Source of the DNA: Alistipes sp.
GTDB taxonomy: Bacteria > Bacteroidota > Bacteroidia > Bacteroidales > Rikenellaceae
Direction of reading: 5' to 3'
Assembly (NCBI GenBank): GCA_017380955.1
Contig: JAFOCZ010000154.1
Span: 1 to 6,660, forward strand
DNA length: 6,660 nucleotides
Every line of letters begins with the position of its first letter. The first letter of the stretch is position 1. Below are positions 1-6,551 of this stretch, piece by piece. Made by a program: the position numbers and the translations under genes. A model generated the notes under the pieces. The model did no database searches. It worked only from the letters and a program-made list of their open reading frames with translations, and was not told the origin of the DNA.

Positions 1-462
1 AAGACGTGTAGTGTCCAAACCTGCGAGGGTAGTAACCTGACCTGGCTTAAGACCAGAGTAGAGTAGAGTTACAAGACCAGTGAGGTCGGCAGGGTTGAAG
101 ATGATAACTACGTGCTTAACATCTGGACAGTAGGTCTTGATATTCTTACCAAGCTGCTCTGCGATCTCGCAGTTACCCTTCAACAAATCCTCACGTGTCA
201 TACCCTCCTTACGTGGAGCACCACCAGAAGAGATGATATACTTAGCATCCTTGAATGCCTCTGCAACGTCTGTAGTAGCAGTGATGTTTACGTTGTCGAA
301 ACCGCTCTGACGCATCTCCTCTGCAACGCCCTCTGGTGAGAATACATCGTAAAGGCAGATGTTGTTAGTAAGACCCATCATAAGGGCTGACTGTACCATG
401 TTTGAGCCGATCATACCAGCTGCACCCACGATAACGAGCTTGTCGTTAGTAAGAAAAGCCAT
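1..462 (-). CDS. mdh: Malate dehydrogenase, N-terminal part (cut by window edge)
   Basis: This is the first 154 codons of an NAD-dependent malate dehydrogenase, which interconverts malate and oxaloacetate in the cytoplasm. It begins with ATG at 462 and is still open at base 1; the family is usually about 310-335 residues, so roughly half is missing, including the catalytic His region. Seen in the translation: a Rossmann motif GAAGMIGS (13-20), an Asp at the end of the second strand (D39, in CLYDV) that favours NAD over NADP, and the mobile active-site loop GGAPRKEGMTR (80-90) with the two substrate-binding arginines R84 and R90. NPAD follows at 123-126, and LDTTR (149-153) supplies the Asp of the catalytic Asp/His pair and the third substrate arginine. 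The paired Arg loop argues for malate rather than lactate dehydrogenase. It is divergent from aroB and has its own promoter. The assignment is by recognised motifs, not by a search. Confidence 0.93.
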   Translation of the reverse strand, partial: MAFLTNDKLVIVGAAGMIGSNMVQSALMMGLTNNICLYDVFSPEGVAEEMRQSGFDNVNITATTDVAEAFKDAKYIISSGGAPRKEGMTREDLLKGNCEIAEQLGKNIKTYCPDVKHVVIIFNPADLTGLVTLLYSGLKPGQVTTLAGLDTTRL

Positions 463-525
463 AGTTTTAATTTTTTTTAAGTTGTTTATATTTTTGATGT
501 AATTGCTTCTTTGCAAATATCCTCG

Positions 526-557
526 CAAAATTAACAAACATTTAAACCATTTGCAAG
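526..557 (-). promoter_or_regulatory. Promoter of mdh (Bacteroidota type)
   Basis: On the minus strand a perfect -7 element TAATTTTG occupies 533-526. CTTG at 557-554 lies 20 bases upstream and fits the -33 element (consensus TTTG). Transcription would start near 521, giving a leader of about 60 bases before the mdh ATG. This is a consensus match only. A one-mismatch -7 (GATATTTG) lies slightly closer to the gene. Confidence 0.55.
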
Positions 558-588
558 CAAAACACCAAAAATATTATCTCTTATTGGT

Positions 589-619
589 GTTGACCTTTTA
601 CCACTTTTTAGTATCTTTG
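589..619 (+). promoter_or_regulatory. Promoter of aroB (Bacteroidota type)
   Basis: GTTG at 589-592 (-33) and TATCTTTG at 612-619 (-7, exact TAnnTTTG) are separated by 19 bases, the usual spacing for the primary sigma factor of Bacteroidota. The predicted start of transcription is near 623-625, only about a dozen bases before the aroB ATG at 636. The mRNA would therefore be nearly leaderless. Confidence 0.7.
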
Positions 620-635
620 CATAAAATAGCAGATT

Positions 636-1631
636 ATGATTCCAACAAAGTTATATTTCGGAGATGCTATGGCGATGCTGCGTGAGGTGTTGCCCGAGAG
701 CAGGGTGGTTGTCATCACCGATGAGAACATCCTGCGATTATATCCCAATCTTGTAACGCAATATGAGCATATAGCGATTGGTTGCGGCGAGGATATTAAG
801 TGTATGGATACAGTGATGCACATCTATGGCGAACTTATGGCTATGGGTGCTGACCGCTCCACGTTTCTACTGGGTATAGGTGGCGGAATAGTAACCGATA
901 TTACCGGCTTTGTGGCATCTACATATATGCGCGGTGTGGCATTTGGCTTTGTCTCTACCACGCTGCTCGGTCAGGTGGATGCGTCGGTGGGTGGTAAGAA
1001 TGGTGTGAATGTCGCCTCCTTCAAGAATATGATTGGCACTATCACACAACCGCAATTTGTAATCTCTGATGTTACTATGCTCGGAACATTACCCGAGCGT
1101 GAGTTGCGTGCTGGTATGGCCGAGGTGGTTAAGAGTGCTATCGTTGGCGATGGTGAGTTGTTTGACTATATAGAGCGCTGTGTGTCAGATGGTAATTGCT
1201 ATTTATCTGAACATTTGCAATATATGGTAAGCAGGGCTATGAACGTCAAGATGTCTATCGTTGCCGAGGATGAGCGTGAGTCGGGTAAGCGTCGTCTGCT
1301 GAACTTGGGACACACCATAGGTCACGCCATTGAGAAGTTGACGCACGATGTCAACCACGGCGAGGCTGTGGCGATGGGTATGTCGCTGATTGCTCGCGCA
1401 GCGGTAAGATTAGGGTTATTCTCTCCGTCAGATGCCGAGCGTGTAGATGCTCTTTTGTTGCGTCTTGGCTTTTATATCGCGCCAAAAGTGCCTATGGAGG
1501 AGATACTCCGTGCTACGCGCCAGGATAAGAAAAAGAGTGATGAGTATATAAATATAGTGCTCCCCGTTGCCATTGGCGAATGTGTGGTACGAAAGATGAA
1601 GTTTGAGGAGTTTGAAAAATTATTTATATGA
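636..1631 (+). CDS. aroB: 3-dehydroquinate synthase
   Basis: This enzyme converts the seven-carbon phosphate DAHP to 3-dehydroquinate, the second step of the shikimate route to aromatic amino acids; it is cytoplasmic and uses NAD and a divalent metal. The 331-residue product shows the NAD-binding GGGIVTD (82-88), the segment TTLLGQVDASVGGKNGVN (108-125) with the active-site Lys/Asn pair, and the three expected metal ligands: E163 in GMAEVVK, H226 in GHTIGH and H241 in NHGEA. It is about 20-30 residues shorter than the E. coli enzyme, mostly at the N-terminus, but no core motif is missing. ATG at 636 is chosen because it keeps the first beta strand (TKLYFG); later ATGs at residues 12 and 14 would remove it. 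No Shine-Dalgarno sequence is visible. The stop overlaps the start of the following DJ-1-like gene, so the two are probably translated together. Confidence 0.96.
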   Translation: MIPTKLYFGDAMAMLREVLPESRVVVITDENILRLYPNLVTQYEHIAIGCGEDIKCMDTVMHIYGELMAMGADRSTFLLGIGGGIVTDITGFVASTYMRGVAFGFVSTTLLGQVDASVGGKNGVNVASFKNMIGTITQPQFVISDVTMLGTLPERELRAGMAEVVKSAIVGDGELFDYIERCVSDGNCYLSEHLQYMVSRAMNVKMSIVAEDERESGKRRLLNLGHTIGHAIEKLTHDVNHGEAVAMGMSLIARAAVRLGLFSPSDAERVDALLLRLGFYIAPKVPMEEILRATRQDKKKSDEYINIVLPVAIGECVVRKMKFEEFEKLFI

Positions 1632-2176
1632 AAGCCTATATATTAATTGCAGAGGGCTTCGAGTGTATGGAGACCCTCTCGCCAATAGATGTTCTGCATC
1701 GTGCGGGTGTTGAGGTTGTGAGAGTTGCCGTAGGTGGTAGTTTGGTGGTGCGCTCGTCGCACGACCTTATGTCACTTGAGTGCGATGTGCTTATCGAGGA
1801 GTGTGATTTTGAGGATGGCGCAGCGTTGATTCTCCCTGGTGGAAATCCTGGTTATATAAACCTTCGTAACTCGGATGTGGTGTTGCGCGTGGTGCGTGAT
1901 TACTACGGTGGTGGTCGTTTGGTGGCAGCCATATGTGGTGCGCCAACGGTGCTGGCTGCGGCAGGTGTCGCTCGTGGATGTCGCGTAACGTGTCACGCCT
2001 CGGTAGTTGCCGAGATGAGAGGCTATAATCTTGTGGATAGCAAAGTCGTGGAGGATGGAAACCTTATAACCGCAGCAGGTGCTGGCATATCCATAGATTT
2101 TGCCTTAGCAATTGCCAACCGTCTTGTCGATTCGGAGACTATGCTCCGCGTTCAACAAGGAATGATGGTCATATAA
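1628..2176 (+). CDS. DJ-1/PfpI (YajL/ThiJ-like) family protein
   Basis: This is a 182-residue single-domain member of the DJ-1/PfpI superfamily, close in shape to human DJ-1 and bacterial YajL. Seen: the N-terminal strand followed by GFECMET (10-16), where E15 aligns with DJ-1 Glu18; LPGGNPG (69-75); the nucleophile elbow AAICGAPTVLAAAG (100-113) with C103 as the reactive cysteine; and the C-terminal ITAAGAGISIDFALAIA (147-163), matching the conserved GxGxSxxFAL region. The family includes redox-sensing chaperones and proposed glyoxalase or deglycase enzymes; which activity applies here cannot be read from sequence. The ATG at 1628 overlaps the aroB TGA as ATGA, so it shares the aroB transcript and is likely reached by reinitiating ribosomes. 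There is no sequence sign of a role in aromatic biosynthesis. The gene ends at the terminator hairpin, whose left arm includes its stop codon. Confidence 0.9.
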   Translation: MKAYILIAEGFECMETLSPIDVLHRAGVEVVRVAVGGSLVVRSSHDLMSLECDVLIEECDFEDGAALILPGGNPGYINLRNSDVVLRVVRDYYGGGRLVAAICGAPTVLAAAGVARGCRVTCHASVVAEMRGYNLVDSKVVEDGNLITAAGAGISIDFALAIANRLVDSETMLRVQQGMMVI

Positions 2177-2216
2177 ACAATAAACGCGAGTCTAAAGGCT
2201 CGCGTTTATTGTTTAT
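2173..2216. terminator. Bidirectional terminator between DJ-1-like gene and pheT
   Basis: A perfect 18-base inverted repeat (2173-2190 with 2199-2216) encloses an 8-base loop. The stem has a GC-rich inner part (CGCGAG/CTCGCG) and an A/T-rich outer part, so either transcript ends in a stable hairpin followed by a U-rich stretch. It lies between two convergent genes whose stops are 2176 (plus strand) and 2228 (minus strand), and can serve both. Confidence 0.88.
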
Positions 2217-2227
2217 TTGGTGTTAGA

Positions 2228-4693
2228 TTACTTACGAATCTCAGCACCTGTCTTCTGCTCGAGTTGAGTCTGGATGTTTGCCATAGTGCGCTCAATCTGC
2301 TTGTCGGTGAGGGTCTGGGTCTTATCCTCGAGGATGAAACTCAAGGCGTATGACTTCTTGCCCTCAGGCAATTTATCGCCCTCGTAAACGTCGAACAACG
2401 ATACCGACTTGAGGAGTTTCTTCTCGGTTGCAAAGGCAATAGAACGCAACTGTGAGAATGTAACGCTCTTGTTCACCAACAACGCCAAGTCACGCTTAAC
2501 CTCTGGGAACTTCGACAACTCCTTGAACTGCACCTTTGACTTCTTGGTCATCTTAACAACCTGGTCGAAGTCAATCTCGGCGTAGTATACATCCTGCTTG
2601 ATGTCGAACTTCTTGCGAATGATAGGCGATACAACACCCATACGCAACACCTCCTTAGGACCCTGCTTGAAGACAATAGCGTCAGCATAAAGGTCTGACT
2701 CCAACGACTCGCACTGCAAAGAGTAGAGATCGATGCCAAAGCGCTTCAACAACTTCTCGACCATAGCGCGGAGTGTGAAGAATGATGAGCCCTCAGCCTT
2801 GCTGTTCCACGACAACTGTGTTGCAAGACCTGTTACGGTGATACCCATACGCATACCCTCCTCGTACTTGGCAAGGGCATTCTCCTCCTCTGCCTTCTCG
2901 GCGTTGAAGAAGTAGCAGTTACCCACCTCATACATCTTCAAGTTGCCGTTACGACGGTTGACGTTCAACTCCACAGCCTCCAACGCGTTGAAGAGCAATG
3001 TCTGACGCATAACGTTCAAATCCTGAGACAATGGGTTGAGGATTCTCACGCAGCGCTCCACAGGGAATGTTGTGCAACCCTCGTAGTACGATGACTTGGT
3101 GAGTGAGTTAGACATAATCTCGGTATAGCCATTTGCCGAGAGGTAGTCTGCAGCCATATTCTGCAAGCGGCTCTTGTTAGGCTTTGGAGCGTAAGAGAGT
3201 GTAGAGTTTACGTGGTCTGAAATCTCGATATTGTTGTAGCCATATACACGCAACACATCCTCGATAAGGTCAGCCTCGCGCTGTACATCCACACGGTATG
3301 GTGGCACTGCAACGCTCAAAACCTCACCCTCACGACCGCGAACCTCAACATCCAAAGCCTCGAGGATAGTCATAAATGTCTCCTCTGGGATGTTCTTGCC
3401 GATGAGTTTGCGAGCACGCTCCAACGAGAACTCAAACTCGAAGTGCTGTGCTGGGGTAGGGTTGATGTCGATAATCTCCGATGTGATGCGACCGCCTGCC
3501 AACTCCTGCATAAGCATCGCAGCACGCTTCAAGGCATATACCCGGATATTAGGGTCTACGCCACGCTCGAAGCGGAATGATGCGTCGGTGTTGAGACCAA
3601 AACGCTTAGCAGTCTTACGCACCCATACAGGATGGAAATATGCACTCTCGATGAATACGTTAACGGTCTCGTCCGAGATACCTGAGTCCTGACCGCCATA
3701 AACACCTGCGATGCACATAGGGCGCTCCGCAGAGCAAATCATAAGGTCGTTTGCTGTGAGTGTGCGCTCTACGCCATCCAACGTTACGAACTTCTCGCCC
3801 TCCGATGCAGAGCGTACTACCACTTTGCCGCCCTCAATCTTATCTGCGTCGAAGGCGTGCAATGGCTGTCCCAACTCAAAGAGAACATAGTTGGTGATAT
3901 CTACAAGGTTGTTCTTAGGGTTGATACCCGCAGCGCGCAACTCATTCTGCATCCACTCTGGAGATGGAGCAATCTTGCAACCGCTAACTGTGATACCCGC
4001 ATAGCGTGGTGCAGCCTCAGAGTTTACAACCTCCACCTCGATGGTGCGTGATGTGTCATCAACCTTAAAGCCATCTACTGATGGGAGTTTGAACTCCGCA
4101 CGCTCGCCACGGCTCTTGAGATATGCAGCGATGTCGCGTGCCACACCGATGTGCGATGCAGCATCTACGCGGTTAGGTGTAAGACCGATGCCAATGAGGT
4201 AGTCATCAGCAATGTGAAGATACTCCTTTGCTGGTGTGCCTACCACAGCCTCTGCAGGGAGTTCCATAATACCCTCGTGGTTGCGACCGATGCCCAACTC
4301 ATCCTCTGCGCAGAGCATACCGAGTGACTCTACGCCACGAATCTTGCTGCGCTTAATCTTGAACTCCTCGTCAGAGTCGATAGGGTACAACACCGAGCCA
4401 ACGGTAGCGCACATAACCTTCAAGCCCTTGCGGCAGTTAGCAGCGCCGCAGACAATCTGCAATGGAGCCTCTGCGCCAACGTCCACAGTGGTGATGTGGA
4501 GGTGGTCAGAATCTGGGTGATCCTCGCAGGTAAGCACCTCACCAACAACAACACCCTTCAAGCCACCCTTGATAGTCTCAATCTTCTCGAACTCCTCAAC
4601 CTCGAGGCCGAGTTCTGTCAATATTTCGGCCATACGCTCCGCAGACAAATCTGTGTCGAGATAGCGCTTTAGCCAGTTATATGATACATTCAT
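2228..4693 (-). CDS. pheT: Phenylalanine--tRNA ligase beta subunit
   Basis: This is the beta chain of the cytoplasmic alpha2beta2 enzyme that charges tRNA-Phe. The 821-residue length is normal for the bacterial long form. In order: an N-terminal helix pair (MNVSYNWLKRYL); an EMAP-II-like OB fold for tRNA binding (about 40-155, with HPDSDHL and CGAANCRKG); the B3/B4 editing region that hydrolyses mischarged Tyr-tRNA-Phe (about 210-400, with NLVDITNYV, GQPLHAFDAD and the fold-closing DASFRFERGVDP); B5 (about 410-490, with PPYRVDVQREADLIEDV and YGYNNI); the inactive synthetase-like core (about 495-715); and the anticodon-binding FDX-ACB domain (about 725-820, with KFPEVKRDLALLV). No break or missing domain is visible. 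ATG at 4693 gives the canonical N-terminus. pheS is not next to it: the gene stands alone, with its own promoter upstream and the shared convergent terminator downstream. Confidence 0.97.
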   Translation of the reverse strand: MNVSYNWLKRYLDTDLSAERMAEILTELGLEVEEFEKIETIKGGLKGVVVGEVLTCEDHPDSDHLHITTVDVGAEAPLQIVCGAANCRKGLKVMCATVGSVLYPIDSDEEFKIKRSKIRGVESLGMLCAEDELGIGRNHEGIMELPAEAVVGTPAKEYLHIADDYLIGIGLTPNRVDAASHIGVARDIAAYLKSRGERAEFKLPSVDGFKVDDTSRTIEVEVVNSEAAPRYAGITVSGCKIAPSPEWMQNELRAAGINPKNNLVDITNYVLFELGQPLHAFDADKIEGGKVVVRSASEGEKFVTLDGVERTLTANDLMICSAERPMCIAGVYGGQDSGISDETVNVFIESAYFHPVWVRKTAKRFGLNTDASFRFERGVDPNIRVYALKRAAMLMQELAGGRITSEIIDINPTPAQHFEFEFSLERARKLIGKNIPEETFMTILEALDVEVRGREGEVLSVAVPPYRVDVQREADLIEDVLRVYGYNNIEISDHVNSTLSYAPKPNKSRLQNMAADYLSANGYTEIMSNSLTKSSYYEGCTTFPVERCVRILNPLSQDLNVMRQTLLFNALEAVELNVNRRNGNLKMYEVGNCYFFNAEKAEEENALAKYEEGMRMGITVTGLATQLSWNSKAEGSSFFTLRAMVEKLLKRFGIDLYSLQCESLESDLYADAIVFKQGPKEVLRMGVVSPIIRKKFDIKQDVYYAEIDFDQVVKMTKKSKVQFKELSKFPEVKRDLALLVNKSVTFSQLRSIAFATEKKLLKSVSLFDVYEGDKLPEGKKSYALSFILEDKTQTLTDKQIERTMANIQTQLEQKTGAEIRK

Positions 4694-4711
4694 AGTATGA
4701 TGTTTTTAATT

Positions 4712-4727
4712 ATTTGTCCGTACAAAT
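4712..4727 (-). other. Small hairpin in the pheT leader
   Basis: A perfect 6-base inverted repeat (ATTTGT/ACAAAT) with a 4-base loop lies in the predicted 5' leader, about 18 bases before the pheT ATG. It is short and A/T-rich, so it may be chance. It lacks a T-box specifier domain or leader peptide, so I do not call it an attenuator. Confidence 0.25.
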
Positions 4728-4740
4728 GCCTATAATCGCA

Positions 4741-4748
4741 CAAAGATA
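4741..4748 (-). promoter_or_regulatory. -7 element of the pheT promoter
   Basis: TATCTTTG on the minus strand is an exact TAnnTTTG match and identical to the aroB and 5'-nucleotidase elements. Transcription would start near 4736, giving a leader of about 43 bases. No good -33 TTTG is found at the proper distance, because that space is taken by the T-run and stem of the upstream terminator. Confidence 0.6.
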
Positions 4749-4749
4749 C

Positions 4750-4789
4750 AAAAAAAAGTGAAAGTTGATAATCTGAGCTTCCACTTTTT
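4750..4789 (-). terminator. Intrinsic terminator downstream of the surface-protein remnant
   Basis: Read on the minus strand, a 12-base stem with one mismatch (4789-4778 with 4764-4753) is followed by an unbroken run of eight T (4757-4750), partly shared with the stem. It starts about 20 bases after the TAG at 4812-4810. The T-run is separated by a single base from the pheT -7 element. Confidence 0.7.
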
Positions 4790-4809
4790 ACTGCAATTAT
4801 GCATTTGCG

Positions 4810-5211
4810 CTATGGTCTACCGGGCCATCCTCCGCCACCACCTGGCCAGTCACCACCGCCACCAGGACCTCCGCCTGTGTTGCCAATGGTAGTAACGACA
4901 CTCGAAGGGGTGAATGTCGTGAGGGTTGTGCCACCGCTCCATACGCCACCGTCATACCATCCCTGCCAGAGGTTGTTATAGTCGGCTATAGTACCTCCCG
5001 ATGATATTGTGTATGTCGCTCCGTTGCTAATCTCGGGTGTTGAGAAGAATAGCGTAGAGTTACTCATAGCCTGGGGTAACTCAAAGGTAAATAGAGTGTT
5101 GTTCGATGCATCCAAAACAGTAATGTTACTACCCTGTGTTGCTGTTGCACCACCATATACCACGGAGGATGATATTTCCCTCGGCAAATAGACAACCCTT
5201 TCTATCCTCGT
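4810..5211 (-). pseudogene. C-terminal remnant of a Gly-rich carbohydrate-binding-type surface protein
   Basis: The reading frame is open from just after a TAG at 5214-5212 to the TAG at 4812-4810 (about 133 residues), but has no ATG or GTG; the first possible start is TTG at 5187 (125 residues). The visible sequence is SSSVVYGG, a beta-rich stretch with NITVLDASNNTLFTFELP and GATYTISSGG, then a low-complexity tail of Gly, Pro and Trp (GGGPGGGGDWPGGGGGWPG). This resembles the extreme C-terminus of large secreted Bacteroidota/Firmicutes proteins described as carbohydrate-binding domain-containing (Cthe_2159-like); that likeness is from memory. Such proteins are several hundred residues with a signal peptide, neither present here, and no promoter is seen upstream. 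The preceding bases in the frame hold three stops, while a different frame is open from 5260 to 5132 (includes GAVDEDRKGCLFAEGN), possibly the upstream part shifted by an indel. I judge it a decayed fragment; a short expressed protein from TTG is the alternative. Confidence 0.55.
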
Positions 5212-5300
5212 CTACTGCCCCAGGTATTATATAACTATCCTCGCTATATGTTAAGCAGCGTTAAGAATTTGTAAATGCTGGGGTATATTGTTATTTATAT
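5212..5300. other. Short A/T-rich gap between membrane-protein gene and surface-protein remnant
   Basis: This is 89 bases without a supported gene. It contains stops in all minus-strand frames, a six-base inverted pair CCCCAG/CTGGGG (5218-5223 and 5278-5283), and a spaced repeat GTTAAG around 5250-5265. No clear terminator follows the small membrane-protein gene and no TAnnTTTG promoter precedes the remnant, so the remnant may be transcribed only by read-through. Confidence 0.4.
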
Positions 5301-5573
5301 TTATTGTTTTTTACCTTTAAACCATCTCTTTACTCTGCGCCAACCCTCGACGCCGAGTATTGCAAGACCACTATATTGTGCGGTCTTCGCCAATCCGAAA
5401 AGGATTATCCACAGTGCGCTCTTGGCAGCGGCAGATATTGGGAGTGCCATTTGTGCGAAGGAGAGAATGTAGAATGGTATGCACAACGACAAGACTATCA
5501 CCCCTGTTCGGAATGATAGTCTTTGTAATAGATCTATTACCTTGTGATATACTCCTACAAAATACTCTCTCAT
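5301..5573 (-). CDS. Small two-helix membrane protein coupled to the 5'-nucleotidase
   Basis: This is a 90-residue protein of unknown role. It has an amphipathic N-terminus (MREYFVGVYHKVIDLLQRL), two hydrophobic segments (about 23-45 and 49-74) joined by a short Pro/Ser turn, and a strongly basic tail (RRVKRWFKGKK). By the positive-inside rule both ends should face the cytoplasm. There is no signal-peptidase or lipobox motif. The layout (short basic N-terminus, R-x-G before helix 1, LG-x-x-G-W/Y-x-x-x-K after helix 2) loosely recalls the stand-alone transporter suffix domain found near or fused to transporters; that is a weak guess. The ATG at 5573 is three bases after the stop of the 5'-nucleotidase gene, so the two form one translationally coupled unit. 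Length, clean start and coupling support a real gene; the overlapping plus-strand frames are shadows. Confidence 0.8.
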   Translation of the reverse strand: MREYFVGVYHKVIDLLQRLSFRTGVIVLSLCIPFYILSFAQMALPISAAAKSALWIILFGLAKTAQYSGLAILGVEGWRRVKRWFKGKKQ

Positions 5574-5576
5574 AGG

Positions 5577-6494
5577 TTACTCATTGGTGATGCCCATAGG
5601 GATGTGTACCGCAGGGACGTTGCGCAAATGGTCGAGGTGCGACATCTGGTCATCGAAGAAGATATGTGGACGCATAATCTCCAACACGCGATCCTTCGAT
5701 ATGCCACCCAAGAAGAAAGCCTCGTTGACCTCCACACCCCAACTCTTGAGGGTATTCACCACACGCTCGTGGGCTGGTGCGTTACGCGCTGTGACTATCG
5801 ATATCTTCAACTTACGGTGATACTCCGTATCTTGTGCCAGGCGCTCTATCTCGAGTTTCTGAAGATTCGAGATTTTTATCAGCAAATCAGCCAATGGTCC
5901 TGGGTCGAGAGGTGTGAGTGTTGAGGCCTCGTGCTTGTGGAAAGCCTTGAGACCCTGTGCCTGATATATCTTTTCGCTATCGTCATCGGCGATGACGCCG
6001 TCGAAATCGAATGCTATGCGCAACTCGTTGTCGTAAACATCATCCATAACCTCGCTATCGAGAACACGTCCAGCGGCATATCCAGCGTCGCACGCACGCT
6101 TTACATCGCGCTCCGAAGCCGAGAGGAACAACGAGGCGTTGAATGCCGGAAGGTATTTGTATGGCGATTCGCCCGAGAAGAACGAGGCGCGTGAGATGTC
6201 CAAGCCATAGTGCTTTATTGTGCGGAATACGCGGAGTCCTGTTTCGGGGGAGTTTCGCGATAGGAGTACCACCTCCACCGGCATCTCCTCGGGGAATAGT
6301 TCGTTGAAACTCAAGAGTCGTTTTACAAAGGGAAATGCAACGCCCTTGCCAAGTGGTGTGTCAATGTTCTCCTCCTGGTAGCGACGATACTCCGCAAGAC
6401 CACGCTCGTTGAATACCTTATCCGATTCCGATAAGTCGAAGAGTGCGGATGAGGATACCGCCACCACAAGTTTATTCTCTATAGGATATGCCAT
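5577..6494 (-). CDS. 5'-nucleotidase, cytosolic cN-I-like family
   Basis: This is a 305-residue cytoplasmic enzyme of the HAD-like 5'-nucleotidase family (PF06189, related to animal cytosolic 5'-nucleotidase I), which removes phosphate from nucleoside monophosphates; the preferred base cannot be read here. The N-terminal half has the family pattern VVAVSSSALFDL (10-21), then VEVVLLSRNSPETGLRVF (73-90) and LFLSA. The phosphatase core follows: motif I AFDFDGVIADDD (161-172) with nucleophile D163 and acid/base D165; the motif II region IVTARNAPAHERV (233-245); Lys267 in GGISKDR; and the motif IV acidic pair in IFFDDQ (278-283, D281/D282). All catalytic positions are kept. ATG at 6494 is chosen: an in-frame TTG at 6524 would add 10 residues but lies inside the promoter -7 element and so cannot be in the mRNA. 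The small membrane-protein gene follows after three bases. Confidence 0.93.
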   Translation of the reverse strand: MAYPIENKLVVAVSSSALFDLSESDKVFNERGLAEYRRYQEENIDTPLGKGVAFPFVKRLLSFNELFPEEMPVEVVLLSRNSPETGLRVFRTIKHYGLDISRASFFSGESPYKYLPAFNASLFLSASERDVKRACDAGYAAGRVLDSEVMDDVYDNELRIAFDFDGVIADDDSEKIYQAQGLKAFHKHEASTLTPLDPGPLADLLIKISNLQKLEIERLAQDTEYHRKLKISIVTARNAPAHERVVNTLKSWGVEVNEAFFLGGISKDRVLEIMRPHIFFDDQMSHLDHLRNVPAVHIPMGITNE

Positions 6495-6521
6495 AGTGCA
6501 AAATGGTTTATTTATACACGT

Positions 6522-6551
6522 CAAAGATAAACAAAAAATCCGATAAGCAAA
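6522..6551 (-). promoter_or_regulatory. Promoter of the 5'-nucleotidase unit, interlocked with a terminator
   Basis: On the minus strand TATCTTTG (6529-6522) is an exact -7 element, and TTTG (6551-6548) lies 18 bases upstream as the -33 element. The -33 bases are the loop and top of the tRNA-Gln terminator hairpin. Transcription would start near 6518, leaving a leader of about 24 bases before the ATG at 6494. Confidence 0.7.

Noticed and set aside
112..339. Plus-strand reading frame of 75 codons inside mdh
   Set aside because: The minus strand encodes an unmistakable malate dehydrogenase over the whole stretch; this frame matches nothing recognisable.
4799..4981. Plus-strand Pro-rich reading frame with PPPPPG repeats
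   Set aside because: It is the complement of the Gly-rich tail encoded on the minus strand; a low-complexity shadow with no promoter or start signal.
5218..5283. CCCCAG/CTGGGG inverted pair as possible mobile-element ends or a terminator
   Set aside because: Only six bases each, about 54 bases apart, with no target-site duplication, transposase or T-run; expected by chance.
5544..5924. Plus-strand reading frame of 126 codons opposite the 5'-nucleotidase
   Set aside because: It is antisense to the conserved HAD motifs (FDFDGV, FFDDQ), has no promoter or coding character, and shares the region with other shadow frames.
6495..6524. Ten-residue N-terminal extension of the 5'-nucleotidase from a TTG codon
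   Set aside because: The TTG is part of the TATCTTTG -7 element, upstream of the predicted transcription start; the ATG at 6494 gives the normal family N-terminus.
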